A stretch of DNA of 64,000 bases, taken from Artocarpus heterophyllus. Taxonomy: Eukaryota > Streptophyta > Magnoliopsida > Rosales > Moraceae. This document shows positions 45,577 to 56,646 of the stretch, one piece after another (within the stretch, counting starts at the first letter, position 1; each line of letters starts with the position of its first letter). Location of the stretch: contig CM046348.1 in assembly GCA_025403435.1 (NCBI GenBank), positions 34,902,052 through 34,966,051 of the forward strand, read 5' to 3'. The notes under the pieces were generated by a model, which was not told where the DNA came from, made no database searches, and was given only the letters and a program-made list of their open reading frames with translations. Both the position numbers and the translations under genes were made by a program.

Positions 45577-46393
45577 TGATACAAACCCCACCAAGAACTA
45601 ACGCTACCCTAACCAAAATTGGTTTCCAATATCAAATTCCTAAACGGTTTTGAATGGAACCGCGACCCGATGCCTAACAAGAAGCACGAACCTTGGTATG
45701 TGAGGACGCCACAATCTGCTATGGATGGACTGATTCATAAGTCTTGGTATGTGAAGACGCCACAATCAGCTATGGATGGACTGATTGATAAGTCTATGAA
45801 TGCCACGGAATTTTTTGATAAGTTTGAATAGTTCGTTTTGGATCCAAAGAGAATTGAACCTCAAATTATGTGTTAAAACTTATTCCCCATTGAATGAAAT
45901 TCGTTATAATATATAGGGTTTCCCCTATGCAAATTTTCAGCTCCTAATTGCCCATGGAATTTCGGGCAAATCAATTACCAAAACGTCTAATCTAAAGCAA
46001 AAAAGGAAAGTTCCCTTAATGGCTTAAAAACCTTACAATAATAGAAATAACACAAACGTATATTTGTAAAAGAAAAGGGAAACTAGACATTAAAAGGTAA
46101 ATAGTTGATTCTTCTTGCCACTTGTCGCCTCAAAACGGGAAAGTAATTGAAATGGAAATTACTCGGTCCCTTCTAGAGCTTGAATCATGCATTTGTCGGT
46201 CTGGATGTCACATGCAATTCCCTCAATGGGCCTCCATGCAATAGCTTGAGCCCAAGTTGCTTGAATCAGCCCAATAAGCGTTTCTTTGAACTTCTTCGCA
46301 CGAGCTCTCGTAACCGGACCAATGGGAACTTGAATTGGATGTGAATATGTCTCATCCCACGTGCTCTTGCTTGTGCTAACGATGTCCTCATCA
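45577..46393 (-). repeat. 5' LTR of family A element 4
   Basis: 817 bp, from TGATGAGGACATCG at 46393 to GGTTTGTATCA at 45577. The tail frame is open from 46393 to 46159, with [15 protein letters not shown] and the end CMIQALEGTE. A 51-bp tandem duplication is present at 45693-45743 and 45744-45794. Confidence 0.93.
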
Positions 46394-49011
46394 ACTAAGT
46401 GAGTAGAATTAACATGTAACATAAATGACTATGCCATGAATGATCCATATAAGCCATGCTTTTCTTTTCTTTGAAAACTTACATTGTACCTATTTTGCAT
46501 AAAACATTACATGCACATGATTTTTCTTTAGGGCTTCCTATAATGGGTAGGTTTCCTTTTGCCAATTCCTTTAGACCATTAATAGCATCATGTGGTTTCC
46601 CGCACTGCAAGTCCTCATCAAGACAGTCTCCTTCGAGATAATAATAATAAGGTCCATAAGTCTCCATTGAGACCACATATCAAAACTTAAGTCTCCATCA
46701 AGACAATATAGTGGAGCAGCCTCCACCAAAACTAACTCCATTAAATATACCAATCTGTCATAAGTAGCCCATAAAATTCATAAAACTTCTTCCTATATGC
46801 TTCAACTTTTAAATAATAGTTTGGGCATAATGTCTTAACATATAATGTATGCTTGCATAATGTTCACAATCAAAACATGCTCGTGTTACTTATGCTCCAT
46901 AAAATCATATCCATGCAAACAATCATGTACAAAATTTATGGTGTTGCAAGTGAAATTCTACTTACCTCATATTATGGAGTAATGTAAATTATTTTTAGGG
47001 TTTTCCTCTTCAGATCCAGCATCCCATACTTTTGAAAATAGGTGTTCATATTTTGTTATGACCCACTAAACATATACTAGTTACTTAAGTGTTAAGGAGC
47101 TCATTATAAGTTTAAAATCAAACGTAAACAAAAGAAAGACTAAGTCCTCACAAACATATCATTTATAACCTTATAGTTGCAACCAGATTAAATAAGATGA
47201 GAAGTGGGGAAAACGAGAACTAGATATTCTACATTTGAACCCCTTAATACTTCCATGTGTTTCCTAATAAGAATAAAGAACTTAGCTTACAAAAATATCT
47301 CTCAGAATAACAATTTTAATAAAACTCATAAATTCATACAATGTAGGGGAAGAAATACCAAATTTAATCCCAAAAGTCCCTTAACGAATCAAAAAATATG
47401 AACATTGGAGACATGACAAAACTGGTTACTTTAAAGGCAAAAGTGGGCTTTTGGTTTCTAAATGACTCAACACTTTTGTTAAGAATTTGGATAGCATTTC
47501 CTCTTAATTTTTTAACACTCTATAAAGCTTAAAAATCTTCATAACTTTTTAACACTCTATAAAGCTTAAAAATCTTCATAACAACCTATAAATAAAAACA
47601 AAAGTTTGGGGTATTCACAAGACTACAAATCGACCCCAAATTCTTTAAAATCACATCATTCTAAAACTTTTCATTCCAACAACCACATCCCTTTTTATAA
47701 GATCATTTTTCCATGATTCCTGGCCTTGAATAGAATTCAAATTATGCTCATATCGTGTCCCAAGTCAGTTTTTACAACAAAAGAAAGAAACCTAAAACTA
47801 GTTCATAAATTCTCACCTTAGTGAAGCAACTTAAACTTTTCACCTCCAATTTGACTTTTCTCACTTCAAAGGATGAAACCAAGGCTTATAGGTTTATCCC
47901 ATGTCTTGAAAGATTGAAACCCTACAATTGTTCAAAAGAATTAGATTATAGGTTTATCCCATGTCTTGAAAGATTGAAACTCAAAACCACAAAATCATGC
48001 TTACCTTGACTAGTTTCGGTTTTTCTCCCTTATCATCACTCAAACCTTGACCAAGATACTTGGAGATGGGCTTATCTTCTTGAACCCTAGCTGAAAACAG
48101 AGTTTTCCTTTAGTGAATGTCGAATTTGAGGGAAGATGTGCTAAATTGAGCTCACCTACTTAACTCCTTTTAATGTAGCACACACGCACCACAAATTACT
48201 TAACACGTAAGTACTCTCTTGTTAGCTTGATAAGTGTCCCTATTTTGTAGCCCACACATCAGCCATTTATTGTCTAAAACACTCATACACAACCCTAATA
48301 AAAAGATAAACCATATCCACTCGTTTGACTTGCTAACTTAGGTGAACTTACTCAAACTAAAATTTCAACACATTGAAAATACTAATTTCTAAACTTTGAT
48401 AGTTTTTCAGCAAAACTAAACCAAAATTTCTAAATCTCTTTCAAATACACTCAAACATTTGATAACATGATTCTTTACTTAGTTCCTGACTTGTTGAATC
48501 CTAATTGAGTCTATAAACTTGAATGCTGAAAGGTCACTTATTTAGGGTTTCAAGGTAAACTTTCACTAAAATATATTTCATCCTCATATATGAGAGTTTG
48601 TATCATTCTTAGTAATATTCTATGATATTTCTTACTTGTCATAAAGTCTTCTTTAACCATTATTCTGAACACATAAAAACATCACTCCACATGAACTGGC
48701 ATTTTCAACATAAATAGACTAAAACCATTATTGAACTCCTAATTTTAACTCATCCATTATAAATGTATATCAAACAATATTAGAGTTTGCTTTTTTATTT
48801 TTTTCTAATCCGACTCCATCTTTAGGAAATCTCAAGTCATTTACCTATACATTCAAATGAAATTCTACGAAATGTACTTTTGAAAATGATACACACTATT
48901 AATATAATCAAAAACATCTTAAATGATTATGAAACATTATATTATGAAATTAATGTCATGAAATCATGCAATGCATTGGCCAACAAGTATGTGAGGATAC
49001 TAGACATCACA

Positions 49012-49937
49012 ACTCTCCCCCTATGAAATTTCATCCCTAAAATTTACTTACCAAGCAAGTGTGGATACTTTGATCTCATGTCCTCTTCCAATTCCCATGT
49101 AGCTTCTTCAATCGAATGGCTCTTCCATAACACTTTAACTAATGGAATCTTTTTGTTTCTAAGTACTTTCTCTATCCTATCCAAAATTTTCACTTGTTGT
49201 TCTTCATAAGTCAAATCTTCTTCTAACTTAACATCTTCTTGTTTCAGCACATGTGAAGGATTGGAAACATACTTTCTCAGTGTTGACACATGAAAAACAT
49301 TATGTACTCCAGATAATGATAGTGGCAACGCTAATTGATAAGCCACTTTTCCAACTTTCTCTACAATGTCATAAGGACCAATGCATCTTGGAGTCAATTC
49401 TCCTTTTTTAATAAATCTCATCACTCCTTTTATTGATGCAATCTTTGGAAAAACTTTATCTCTCACTTCAAACTCAACATTCATTCTCTTAGAATTTGCA
49501 TAGCTCTTTTGTCTACTTTGAGCTATTAACATTCTCTTGCGGATCTTTTGAGTTGCCTCTTCATTTTTTAATAAAATATCAAGTCCAAGATATTTCTTTT
49601 CTCCCATTTCATCCCAATGTATAGGATATCTACATTTACGAGCATACAAGGCTTCGTACTGTGCTATTCCAATCGTTGCTTGATAACTGTTGTTATAGCA
49701 AAACTCTACCAAAGGTAGGTATTCCTTCCAAAATTTCTAAAAATCAAGAGCACATGCTCTCAACATATCCATTAATACATGGATATTTCTCTCAAACTGA
49801 CCATCTGTCTGTAGATGAACTGCTATACTAAAAGTCAATTTAGTCCCCATAGCCTTATGAACACTCTTCCAAAAGATAGATGTAAATTGAGGACCTCTAC
49901 AGATATGATACTCACAAGCACTCCATCTAACCTCATG
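49012..49937 (-). CDS. Integrase C-terminal domain and chromodomain of element B
   Basis: A 222-codon ORF (49712-49044) begins in the core after the catalytic Glu (MVEFCYNNSYQATIGIAQYE), continues through KVFPKIASIKGVMRF, the LTPRCIGPYDIVEKVGKVAY barrel-like domain and VFHVSTLRKYV, and ends with a chromodomain: VKVLWKSHSIEEATWELEED and MRSKYPHLLGK. In chromoviruses this domain guides insertion toward heterochromatin marks. It is part of a polyprotein; the upstream core (49937-49740) has stops. The purine tract ATAGGGGGAGAGT (49024-49012) separates it from the LTR. Confidence 0.9.
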
Positions 49938-49942
49938 ATTTA

Positions 49943-50717
49943 TGATAAGAACCTCACCAATATACTGACGAAACCTGTTATCAATAAGAAGGCACCACGA
50001 CCGTTTCTACCCAGATTTGGATGGAATTCACCGTGACCCATTGCTTATATCGAAGCAAGAACCTTGGTATGTCGTAGATGCCACAATCAAAGATGAAAAG
50101 CTTGATTGATAAGTCAGGGTTGAACGCTCAGATTGATCCGATGAGTTCGTGTAGTTCGTCAAAGAACCAAAGAACAAATTTTCTCTCTCAGAAAAATAAA
50201 CATTCATCGATCATTCATTAACCTTGGAAATGCCTATTTATAGGCCAAAATTACAAAGTGCTGCCCAAAAAGAAAAGTTGACAAATTCAAACATAATTAC
50301 TAAGCCAAAAGAAAGGAAAGTCTTAATGGCTGATTTTCAGCCATTTACATGCCCAAAAATTAAAGGAAAGTGCAATTAATTCTCATCAACAATTTGCACA
50401 AATGATCAGCCACATGTGTGCCAATAATGGGAAAGTTTCTAAAATTCTTCCATTGACTTGATCTTGCCGAATTTGAGCTGATTTCAAGCTTGACTCATCC
50501 GGATTCTTCTAGAACTTGGATCAAATTGACGCACCGTTGTGGTTGACGTGGGCCTGGGTCAATGGGCTTGCACAAATTTTCTTGATTCCAGATTTCGTGA
50601 ATCAGCCCATTTAGTGCTTCCTTGATTTTCTTAGCTCGGGCTCTTGTGACTGGTCCAACTGGAACTTGTATTGGGTCAACCACCTTCCATGCATTTGAGC
50701 TCCCTAAGTCTCCATCA
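49943..50717 (-). mobile_element. Solo LTR family E with TSD ATTTA
   Basis: A 775-bp LTR from TGATGGAGACTTAGG at 50717 to GAGGTTCTTATCA at 49943, flanked by ATTTA at 49938-49942 and 50718-50722. When it is removed, element B integrase reads YVK-EIVRL as in the related copy at 38960-38985. The tail frame 50683-50495 is open ([20 protein letters not shown], ending IQVLEESG). A TATA candidate is at 50244-50234. Confidence 0.94.
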
Positions 50718-51450
50718 ATTTACTTCACATACAACAATGCATATTTAGCTACAGAGTAAGTTATATGGACTAGAAGAAAATGAGTTGTTTTTGTTAATCT
50801 ATGAATAACCACCCAAATTGGGTCATGCCCTTTCGTTGTCCTTGGCAACCCAGTTACAAAGTCCATTGCAATATCTTCCCATTTCGAACGCAAAACCTCC
50901 AATGGCTATAAAGTACTAGCTAGTTTTAAATGTTTAGCCTTCATCTACTAACAAGTAAGGCACTCTCTTACAAATTCTACAATATCTTTCTTTACTCCCG
51001 GCCACCAATAATGAACTTTTAGATCCTTACACATCTTTCTTGTACGAAGATGCACTGAATAGGGAGTGCTATGGTCCTCATTTATTTTCACCTTTAAAAG
51101 ATCTCCATTCCTTGGAACATAAAGTCTAGTCGCACAGCTAATTATTCCATCATCTGAAATCTAAAAATCTTGTCCTCTTCTAGACTCAATTGCATTTCTC
51201 AAATGATGAAAATAAGGGTTTGAACTTTGATTCTACTTAATTTCTTCTAACAACATGGGTTGCAATGTCATTATAATCAATCTTTCATTCAATCCATATG
51301 GTACTATTCTAACTCTAGTTTTCTAAATATCATCTACAATTGATTTTTGAATCACAGTCATAGTTGAAAGGCTCTCTGAAGATTTTATGTTTAAAGCATC
51401 TGCTACTATATTAGCCTTTCCAGGATGTTATTTAATGATACAATCATAGT
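50718..51450 (-). pseudogene. Integrase zinc finger and core start of element B
   Basis: Reads, with stops, HYWWPGVKKDIVEFVRECL and KAKHLKLAST (51010-50910), then open 50902-50720: WEDIAMDFVTGLPRTTKGHD (first catalytic Asp) and VIHRLTKTTHFLLVHITYS. It continues at 49937 beyond the solo LTR. The ISDDGIIS-like sequence upstream (51190-51100) matches the RNase H/integrase tether. Confidence 0.82.
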
Positions 51451-51947
51451 CCTTAATCAGTTCCAACCATCTTCTTTGTCTCATATTCAACTTGTTTTGT
51501 GTAAAAAGGTATTTGAGACTCTTTATGATTGGTGTAAATCTCACATCTTTCACTCCACAAATAATGCCTCCATATCTTCAATGCAAACACCATAGCTGCT
51601 AACTCCAAATCATGAGTAGGATAATTCTTTTCATAATCTTTTAGTTGAAAAGAAGCATAAGCTACAACTATTCCATATAAGCTACAACTATTCCATCTTG
51701 CATTAAAACACATCCTAACCCACTTCTAGAAGTATCACTGTATACCATAAATCCTTTATCATAAGAAGGAATGGTTAGAACTGGAGCTGCTACCATACTC
51801 TATTTCAACTCTTGAAAACTTCTTTCGTAAGCATCTGACCATAAATACTACACATTCTTCCTTGTCAATTGCATAAGTGGAGTAGCGATCTTTGAAAATC
51901 CCTCAACAAATCTCTGATAGTAACTTATTAAGCCATGAATACTATGA
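51451..51947 (-). pseudogene. End of RT and RNase H of element B
   Basis: From the copia junction: HGLISYYQRFVEGFSKIATP (51935-51875), LMQLTRKN, then the RNase H part with [21 protein letters not shown] sequence and the ORF 51713-51453 ([39 protein letters not shown]). A small tandem duplication (CTACAACTATTCCAT, 51662 and 51680) disrupts it. The RT segment that should precede it is missing at the copia insertion. Confidence 0.85.
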
Positions 51948-52155
51948 ATATTGGCCGAACCACTATAAATAGCGTTTGCATTTCTTCTCCTTACTCTTCA
52001 CTTTATTGCTGCTTAATTGTTGCTTGGTTGTGCTCTTATTATCTCGTTCTCATATTTACTTCTTAAGCATTTTACTTTAGAAAATTTCCAATAATTGTAA
52101 AAGTTTCGAAAACCCAATTCACCCCCCCTCTTGGGTAGTTATTCTTGGGATAACA
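51948..52155 (+). repeat. Truncated 5' LTR of the copia element
   Basis: Matches 59593-59800 over all 208 bp with no difference that I can see, and ends GGGATAACA beside the PBS. The first ~1.33 kb of the LTR are absent, and on the left the host RT of element B resumes with a stretch missing. Confidence 0.93.
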
Positions 52156-52157
52156 AT

Positions 52158-52170
52158 TGGTATCAGAGCC
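52158..52170 (+). promoter_or_regulatory. Primer-binding site of the copia element
   Basis: TGGTATCAGAGCC two bases after the LTR, complementary to the 3' end of initiator-Met tRNA. Minus-strand DNA synthesis would be primed here. Confidence 0.92.
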
Positions 52171-52214
52171 GGAAGCTCGTTTAAACTTTTCAAAAAGATT
52201 TTACAATCTTGAGC

Positions 52215-53828
52215 ATGGCTACCCAATGTGTAGAAGGTCAATCCACACATAGACCTCCGTTTTTCAATGGCACCGACTATAATTATTGGAAAGCTAGAAT
52301 GTCCATTTATTTTCAATCGATTGATTTTGATCTTTGGGATGTGGTTGAAAATGGTCCTTTTCGACCTATGAAAGAGGTAGAAAATGGTCTAGTTCCTAAA
52401 GATCGTAAAGAGTATACCGAGGAGGATAAAAAGAAAATTTCTTTAAATGCTAAAGCAATAAATACTTTTTATTGTGCCCTTGATAGAAATGAGTTCAATA
52501 GAATCACATCTTGCACCACGGCACAAGAAATTTGGCGTACTCTCGAAGTGGTTCATGAAGGAACGAACCAAGTCAAGGAGACTAAAATTAACTTTCTTCT
52601 TCATGATTATGAAATGTTTAAAATGAAAGAACATGAATCTATTACTGAAATGTACACTCGTTTTACCGATATCGTTAACGGTTTGAAATCCCTTGGTAGG
52701 AACTTCACCACAAGCGAATTGGTGAGAAAACTTGTGCGATCACTACCACCTTCTTGGCATGTGAAGAGGACTACACTAGAAGAAGCTAAGGACCTATCAA
52801 CATTGCCTATTGAAGAATTGATAGGATCACTCATGACACATGAGATTACAAGGAAACAAAACCAACGAGAAGAAGAAGACGACAAAAGAAAGAAAGGGAT
52901 TGCACTAAAAGCCTCCGTCACCGATGATGATGAAGAGGAGGAAGAGGAAGAGGAAGATGGCCTAAATTCAAAGGACCTTGAAGAATTGGCAATGATTGCC
53001 AAACGATACAAAAAGTTCTGTCGTAAGGTCAATCGTGGAAAAGGTATGAAAAAGAAGATTGAACGAGGTGAGAAAACTAAAGATGATATTATTTGTTTTG
53101 ATTGTAAGAAACCTGGTCATATAAGACCGGATTGTCCTTTAAGAAAGAAAATAGGCAAAAAGGAGTCAAAGAAGGCATTACAAGCTACATGGGATGAGCT
53201 AGAATCCGAGGACTCCGACGATGATGCACCAAGAGAAGTCGCCAACATGTGTTTCATGGCGATAGATGATGATAATGAGGTAAGTAGTTCCTACTCATCC
53301 AATAGCGATAATGAAATTGAAATTGATGAATTGAGAAATGCTTTCAATAATTTGCATGATGATTATGAAAAGTTGGTTCTCAAAAACTCTTCTCTCAACA
53401 AGAAAATTTCTATGCTTTTAGAAGAGATAGAGAGTTTGAAAGTTGAGAAAAACAAGCATGATTCCTTGGTTATTGAAAATGCATCCCTAAAGGAAAAGGT
53501 TGATGATTTGACAAAGACCATTTTGAATTTCATGAATGGAAAGAAAAATTTTGAACTAATGCTTGGAGAACAAAGATGCGTATTTAACAAAGGTGGTTTA
53601 GGATATAAACCACATATTGATCAAAAGTATTTTAAAAATTACTTTGTCAAGGCATCAACAAGTCCAAAATATGTGTGTACATATTGCAATAAAGATGGAC
53701 ACACATCCTTTGCTTGTCCAATTAAGAAAAATGCCTACTTTGGAATTAAATACAAGTGGGTTCCAAAAGGCAAGAGCACTAACAATGATGGACCCAAGGT
53801 CATGTGGGTACCGAGAATCAAAACTTAA
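52215..53828 (+). CDS. Gag polyprotein of the copia element
   Basis: An open frame of 537 codons from ATG 52215 (MATQCVEGQSTHRPPFFNGT); a TTG two codons earlier is not used in plants. The N-terminal FNGTDYNYWKARMSIYFQS is the start of the UBN2/retrotran-gag type capsid domain, with EGTNQVKETKINFLLHDYEM and LPPSWHVKRTTLEEAKDLST later. An acidic run lies near residues 236-248. Two CCHC knuckles are seen: CFDCKKPGHIRPDC at about residue 294 and CTYCNKDGHTSFAC at about 488, with a coiled-coil stretch between (about 365-450). Gag packages the RNA. It ends at TAA 53826-53828; pol is in the next frame. Confidence 0.94.
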   Translation: MATQCVEGQSTHRPPFFNGTDYNYWKARMSIYFQSIDFDLWDVVENGPFRPMKEVENGLVPKDRKEYTEEDKKKISLNAKAINTFYCALDRNEFNRITSCTTAQEIWRTLEVVHEGTNQVKETKINFLLHDYEMFKMKEHESITEMYTRFTDIVNGLKSLGRNFTTSELVRKLVRSLPPSWHVKRTTLEEAKDLSTLPIEELIGSLMTHEITRKQNQREEEDDKRKKGIALKASVTDDDEEEEEEEEDGLNSKDLEELAMIAKRYKKFCRKVNRGKGMKKKIERGEKTKDDIICFDCKKPGHIRPDCPLRKKIGKKESKKALQATWDELESEDSDDDAPREVANMCFMAIDDDNEVSSSYSSNSDNEIEIDELRNAFNNLHDDYEKLVLKNSSLNKKISMLLEEIESLKVEKNKHDSLVIENASLKEKVDDLTKTILNFMNGKKNFELMLGEQRCVFNKGGLGYKPHIDQKYFKNYFVKASTSPKYVCTYCNKDGHTSFACPIKKNAYFGIKYKWVPKGKSTNNDGPKVMWVPRIKT

Positions 53829-53841
53829 ATCTTTATTGTAG

Positions 53842-56376
53842 GTACCAAACAAGGAGAAAGCAAGATGGTTCCTAGATAGCGGTTGCTCAAAACATATGAC
53901 AGGGGACTTATCACTCTTCTCCAATTTTGTTAAGAAGAAAGGTGGAAGTGTTACCTTTGGAGACAATGCAAAAGGAAGAATCCTTGGTATAGGTGATATT
54001 GGTAACAATTCCTCTACCTTAATTGAAAATGTATACTTGGTTGATAATTTGAAACACAATTTGCTTAGCATTAATCAATTGTGTGATAAGGGGTATAAGA
54101 TTATCTTTGAGTCTTCTAGATGTTTGATTGAGAATGTTTGCAATGGTGTAGTGGTGTTTATAGGTGTTCGTCACAATAATGTTTATACAATTGATATTGA
54201 AAAGCATTCAAATCAAAACCATTGTTTTTCAGTTTTAAATGATGAATCATGGCTATGGCATAGAAGACTTGGCCATGCAAGTATGCATTTGATTTCACAA
54301 ATTTCCAAAAATGATATTGTTAGAGGTTTACCAAAACTAAGCTTTGAAAAGGACAAAGTATGTGATGCATGCCAATTCAGAAATCAAGTCAAAATTTCTT
54401 TTAAATCCATTTTCGAAATTGCTACCACTAGACCCTTGCAACTTTTGCACATCGATCTTTTTGGCCCTTCTAGGACCACAAGTCTAGGTGGTAAAAGGTA
54501 TGCTTTTGTTATAGTTGATGATTTTTCAAGATTTACATGGGTTTTGTTTTTAACAAATAAAAATGATGCTTTACAAATGTTTTCATATTTTTGCAAAAGA
54601 GTTCAAAATGAACAAGGCTACATGATCACCTCCATTAGAAGTGATCATGGAGGCGAGTTCGATAGTGATGCCTTTGAGTTGTTTTGCAATGAGAAAGGCT
54701 ATGAACATACTTTTTCGGCACCTAGAACACCACAACAAAATGGAGTTGTTGAAAGGAAAAATAGAGCTTTGCAAGAAATGGCTAGGACTATGCTAAATGA
54801 AAATAATTTACCAAAATATTTTTGGGCCGAGGCTATTAATACTTCTTGCTATGTGATCAATAGAGTTCTTATTAGACCAAAAATGAACAAAACTCCATAT
54901 GAGCTTTGGAAGGGTAGAAAACCCAATATCGGCTATTTTAAGGTTTTTGGTTGCAAATGTTTTATCTTAAACACCAAAGACAATTTGGGAAAGTTTGATT
55001 CAAAATCCGATGTTGGTATCTTTCTCGGTTATTTTACCTCTAGCAAAGCTTATAGAGTGTTTAACAAAAGAACTCTTGTCGTAGAAGAATCCATGCATGT
55101 TGTTTTTGATGAAACTAACGCTTCTATGGAAAGAAGAGAAGATGATGATGATCTAGGTTTGGAGAATCAAATGAAGAATCTAGAAATCAAAAACAATGCA
55201 AAGGATACAAAGGATGACTTCATTCAAGCTTCACCAAAGGATGATGAACAACTAGAAGTAACTCCTAAAGAAGAAAGTACTTCACAATCTTTTCCAAAGG
55301 AATGGAGGTATCACCCTTATCACCCTCAAACCGACATTATTACTCATGATAGTCCAACTCATGGGGTGAGAACTAGAGCATCTTTTAGAAATTTTTGCAA
55401 CAATTTAGCTTTTCTATCTCAAATTGAACCAAAAAGTTTTAAAGAAGCCGAAAATGATGAGTTTTGGATTTTAGCAATGTAAGAAGAGCTAAATCAATTT
55501 GAAAGAAATGATGTTTGGGAACTTGTTCCTAAGCCTAGTTCTCAATCCGTAATTGGAACTAAATGGGTATTTAGAAATAAAAAGGATGAGCAAGGTCATG
55601 TTGTGAGAAACAAGGCTAGACTAGTGGCCCAAGGTTTCAATCAACAAGAAGGTATTGATTTTGAAGAAACTTTTGCACCGGTTGCTCATCTAGAATCCAT
55701 TAGAATGTTACTTGCTTTTGCATGCTACAAGGGTTTTACTCTTTATCAAATGGATGTCAAAAGTGCATTCTTGAATGGATACATTTTAGAAGAAGTTTTT
55801 GTTGCTCAACCTCCCGGTTTTCAAAATCATAAGTATCCGGATCATGTCTTCAAACTAAAGAAAGCTTTATATGGTCTAAAGCAAGCTCCTAGAGCTTGGT
55901 ATGAAAGACTAAGTAAATTTTTGATTAAAAACGATTTTTGTGTTGGAAAAGCGGATACTACTCTCTTTATCAAAAATAAAGGTGAAGATCTAGTTATTGT
56001 TCAAATATATGTTGATGATATTATTTTTGGTGCTACTAACCACACTTTATGTGAAGAATTTTCTAAGTGTATGCACAGTGAATTTGAGATGAGCATGATG
56101 GGAGAATTAAACTTCTTCCTTGGACTTCAAATCAAGCAAACAAATGAAGGAATTTTCATAAATCAAGCCAAATATGTTAAGGATCTACTCAAACGATTCG
56201 AAATGGACGATCTTAAGCCAATGCCAACTCCTATGAGCTCTTCAATCAAGCTTGACAAAGATGAGCATGGCAAGGCAGTGGACATTACAAAATATAGAGC
56301 AATCGGCCTGCCGACCATTCAGAATCAGCCTGCCGATTTTGCTGAGTTCGGCCTGCCGATTTGTCAGGGTATATAA
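53842..56376 (+). pseudogene. Pol of the copia element: protease, integrase, RT; RNase H missing
   Basis: Open from 53842 after a TAG at 53839. Domains: protease WFLDSGCSKHMTGD (~53866), GAG-pre-integrase LWHRRLGHASMHLIS and CDACQF (~54255-54380), integrase core with HIDLFGPS, RSDHGGEFDS and QQNGVVERKNRALQEMA (D, D, E present), and RT with VARLVAQGF-type NKARLVAQGFNQQEGIDFEE, MDVKSAFLNGYILEEVF and catalytic YVDDIIFG (~56009). A single TAA at 55480-55482 (usual Gln codon CAA) splits it. After ITKYR (~56298) the RNase H is replaced by unrelated sequence ending at 56376. Confidence 0.93.
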
Positions 56377-56377
56377 A
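56303..56377 (+). promoter_or_regulatory. Promoter-like cassette: three dyad motifs and a TATA box
   Basis: Three copies of TCGGCCTGCCGA (56303-56314; 56325-56336 with one change; 56348-56359) lie just before TATATAAA (56370-56377). The extra ORF starts 270 bp downstream. The same dyad is repeated in the 3' LTR ahead of another TATA-like run, so this looks like an internal promoter built like the LTR one. Promoter activity is inferred. Confidence 0.55.
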
Positions 56378-56646
56378 CCCCGTACTCGAGCATGCCCTCA
56401 TTCATCTTCATTTTCTTGCTTTCCTCGGCTGCCTCTTTCCAATCTCAAGTGTGAAAATCATCACCCACTCCACTGTTCATCGATTTTCTTGCATTTTTCA
56501 TCAATTTTGTGGACTTTCATCATTTTCCCTCATTTTTTTCTTGAAATTTCCCGTGTGTTCTTACACTTTTCTTTCAAGATTCTCCACTTTCCCTCAAAAC
56601 CCGCTGTTCCCTGCTTGTATTTGAGCTCTTCCTCCGGCATTTCCAA
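56378..56646 (+). other. 5' UTR-like stretch before the extra ORF
   Basis: A pyrimidine-rich, AUG-poor sequence of 269 bp between the TATA box and the ATG at 56647. It resembles a plant 5' UTR. I see no protein similarity; ORFs here (56361-56624, 56252-56716) are shadows. Confidence 0.45.

Larger units (their letters stand above)
39391..46393 (-). mobile_element. Family A CRM-like gypsy element 4 (minus), full length with perfect TSD
   Basis: A 7003-bp unit with LTRs at 39391-40387 and 45577-46393, intact PBS and purine tract, and ACTAA at 39386-39390 and 46394-46398. It sits in the 3' LTR of element B. Protease, RT, RNase H and integrase share one frame, with RT-RNase H open for 477 codons, so this is the best-preserved family A copy. 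Stops and frameshifts in gag and at the integrase end make it non-autonomous. Confidence 0.95.
38994..49011 (-). repeat. 3' LTR of element B, split by a family A element
   Basis: The LTR runs TGTGATGTCTAGTATCC (49011) to GGGTGTTACA (38994). Parts 38994-39390 and 46399-49011 become one 3010-bp LTR when 39391-46398 (element plus one ACTAA) is removed. The piece 46399-47080 matches the 5' LTR at 62600-63297. It contains small tandem repeats: 37-bp units at 47514 and 47551, and 60-bp units at 47887 and 47947. Many AT-rich short ORFs occur, none convincing; there is no gene. Confidence 0.87.

Noticed and set aside
45327..45584. Lys/Arg-rich 85-codon minus ORF overlapping the leader and PBS
   Set aside because: It crosses the PBS and LTR edge and comes from a simple purine tract; the frame is not kept in other copies.
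46394..49011. Possible host intergenic region with small genes
   Set aside because: Its left part matches the 5' LTR of element B and both ends have LTR termini, so it is LTR sequence.
52607..53032. 141-codon antisense ORF with a serine run under copia gag
   Set aside because: It is a mirror of the acidic GAA/GAG codons of gag; gag on the plus strand is the real gene.
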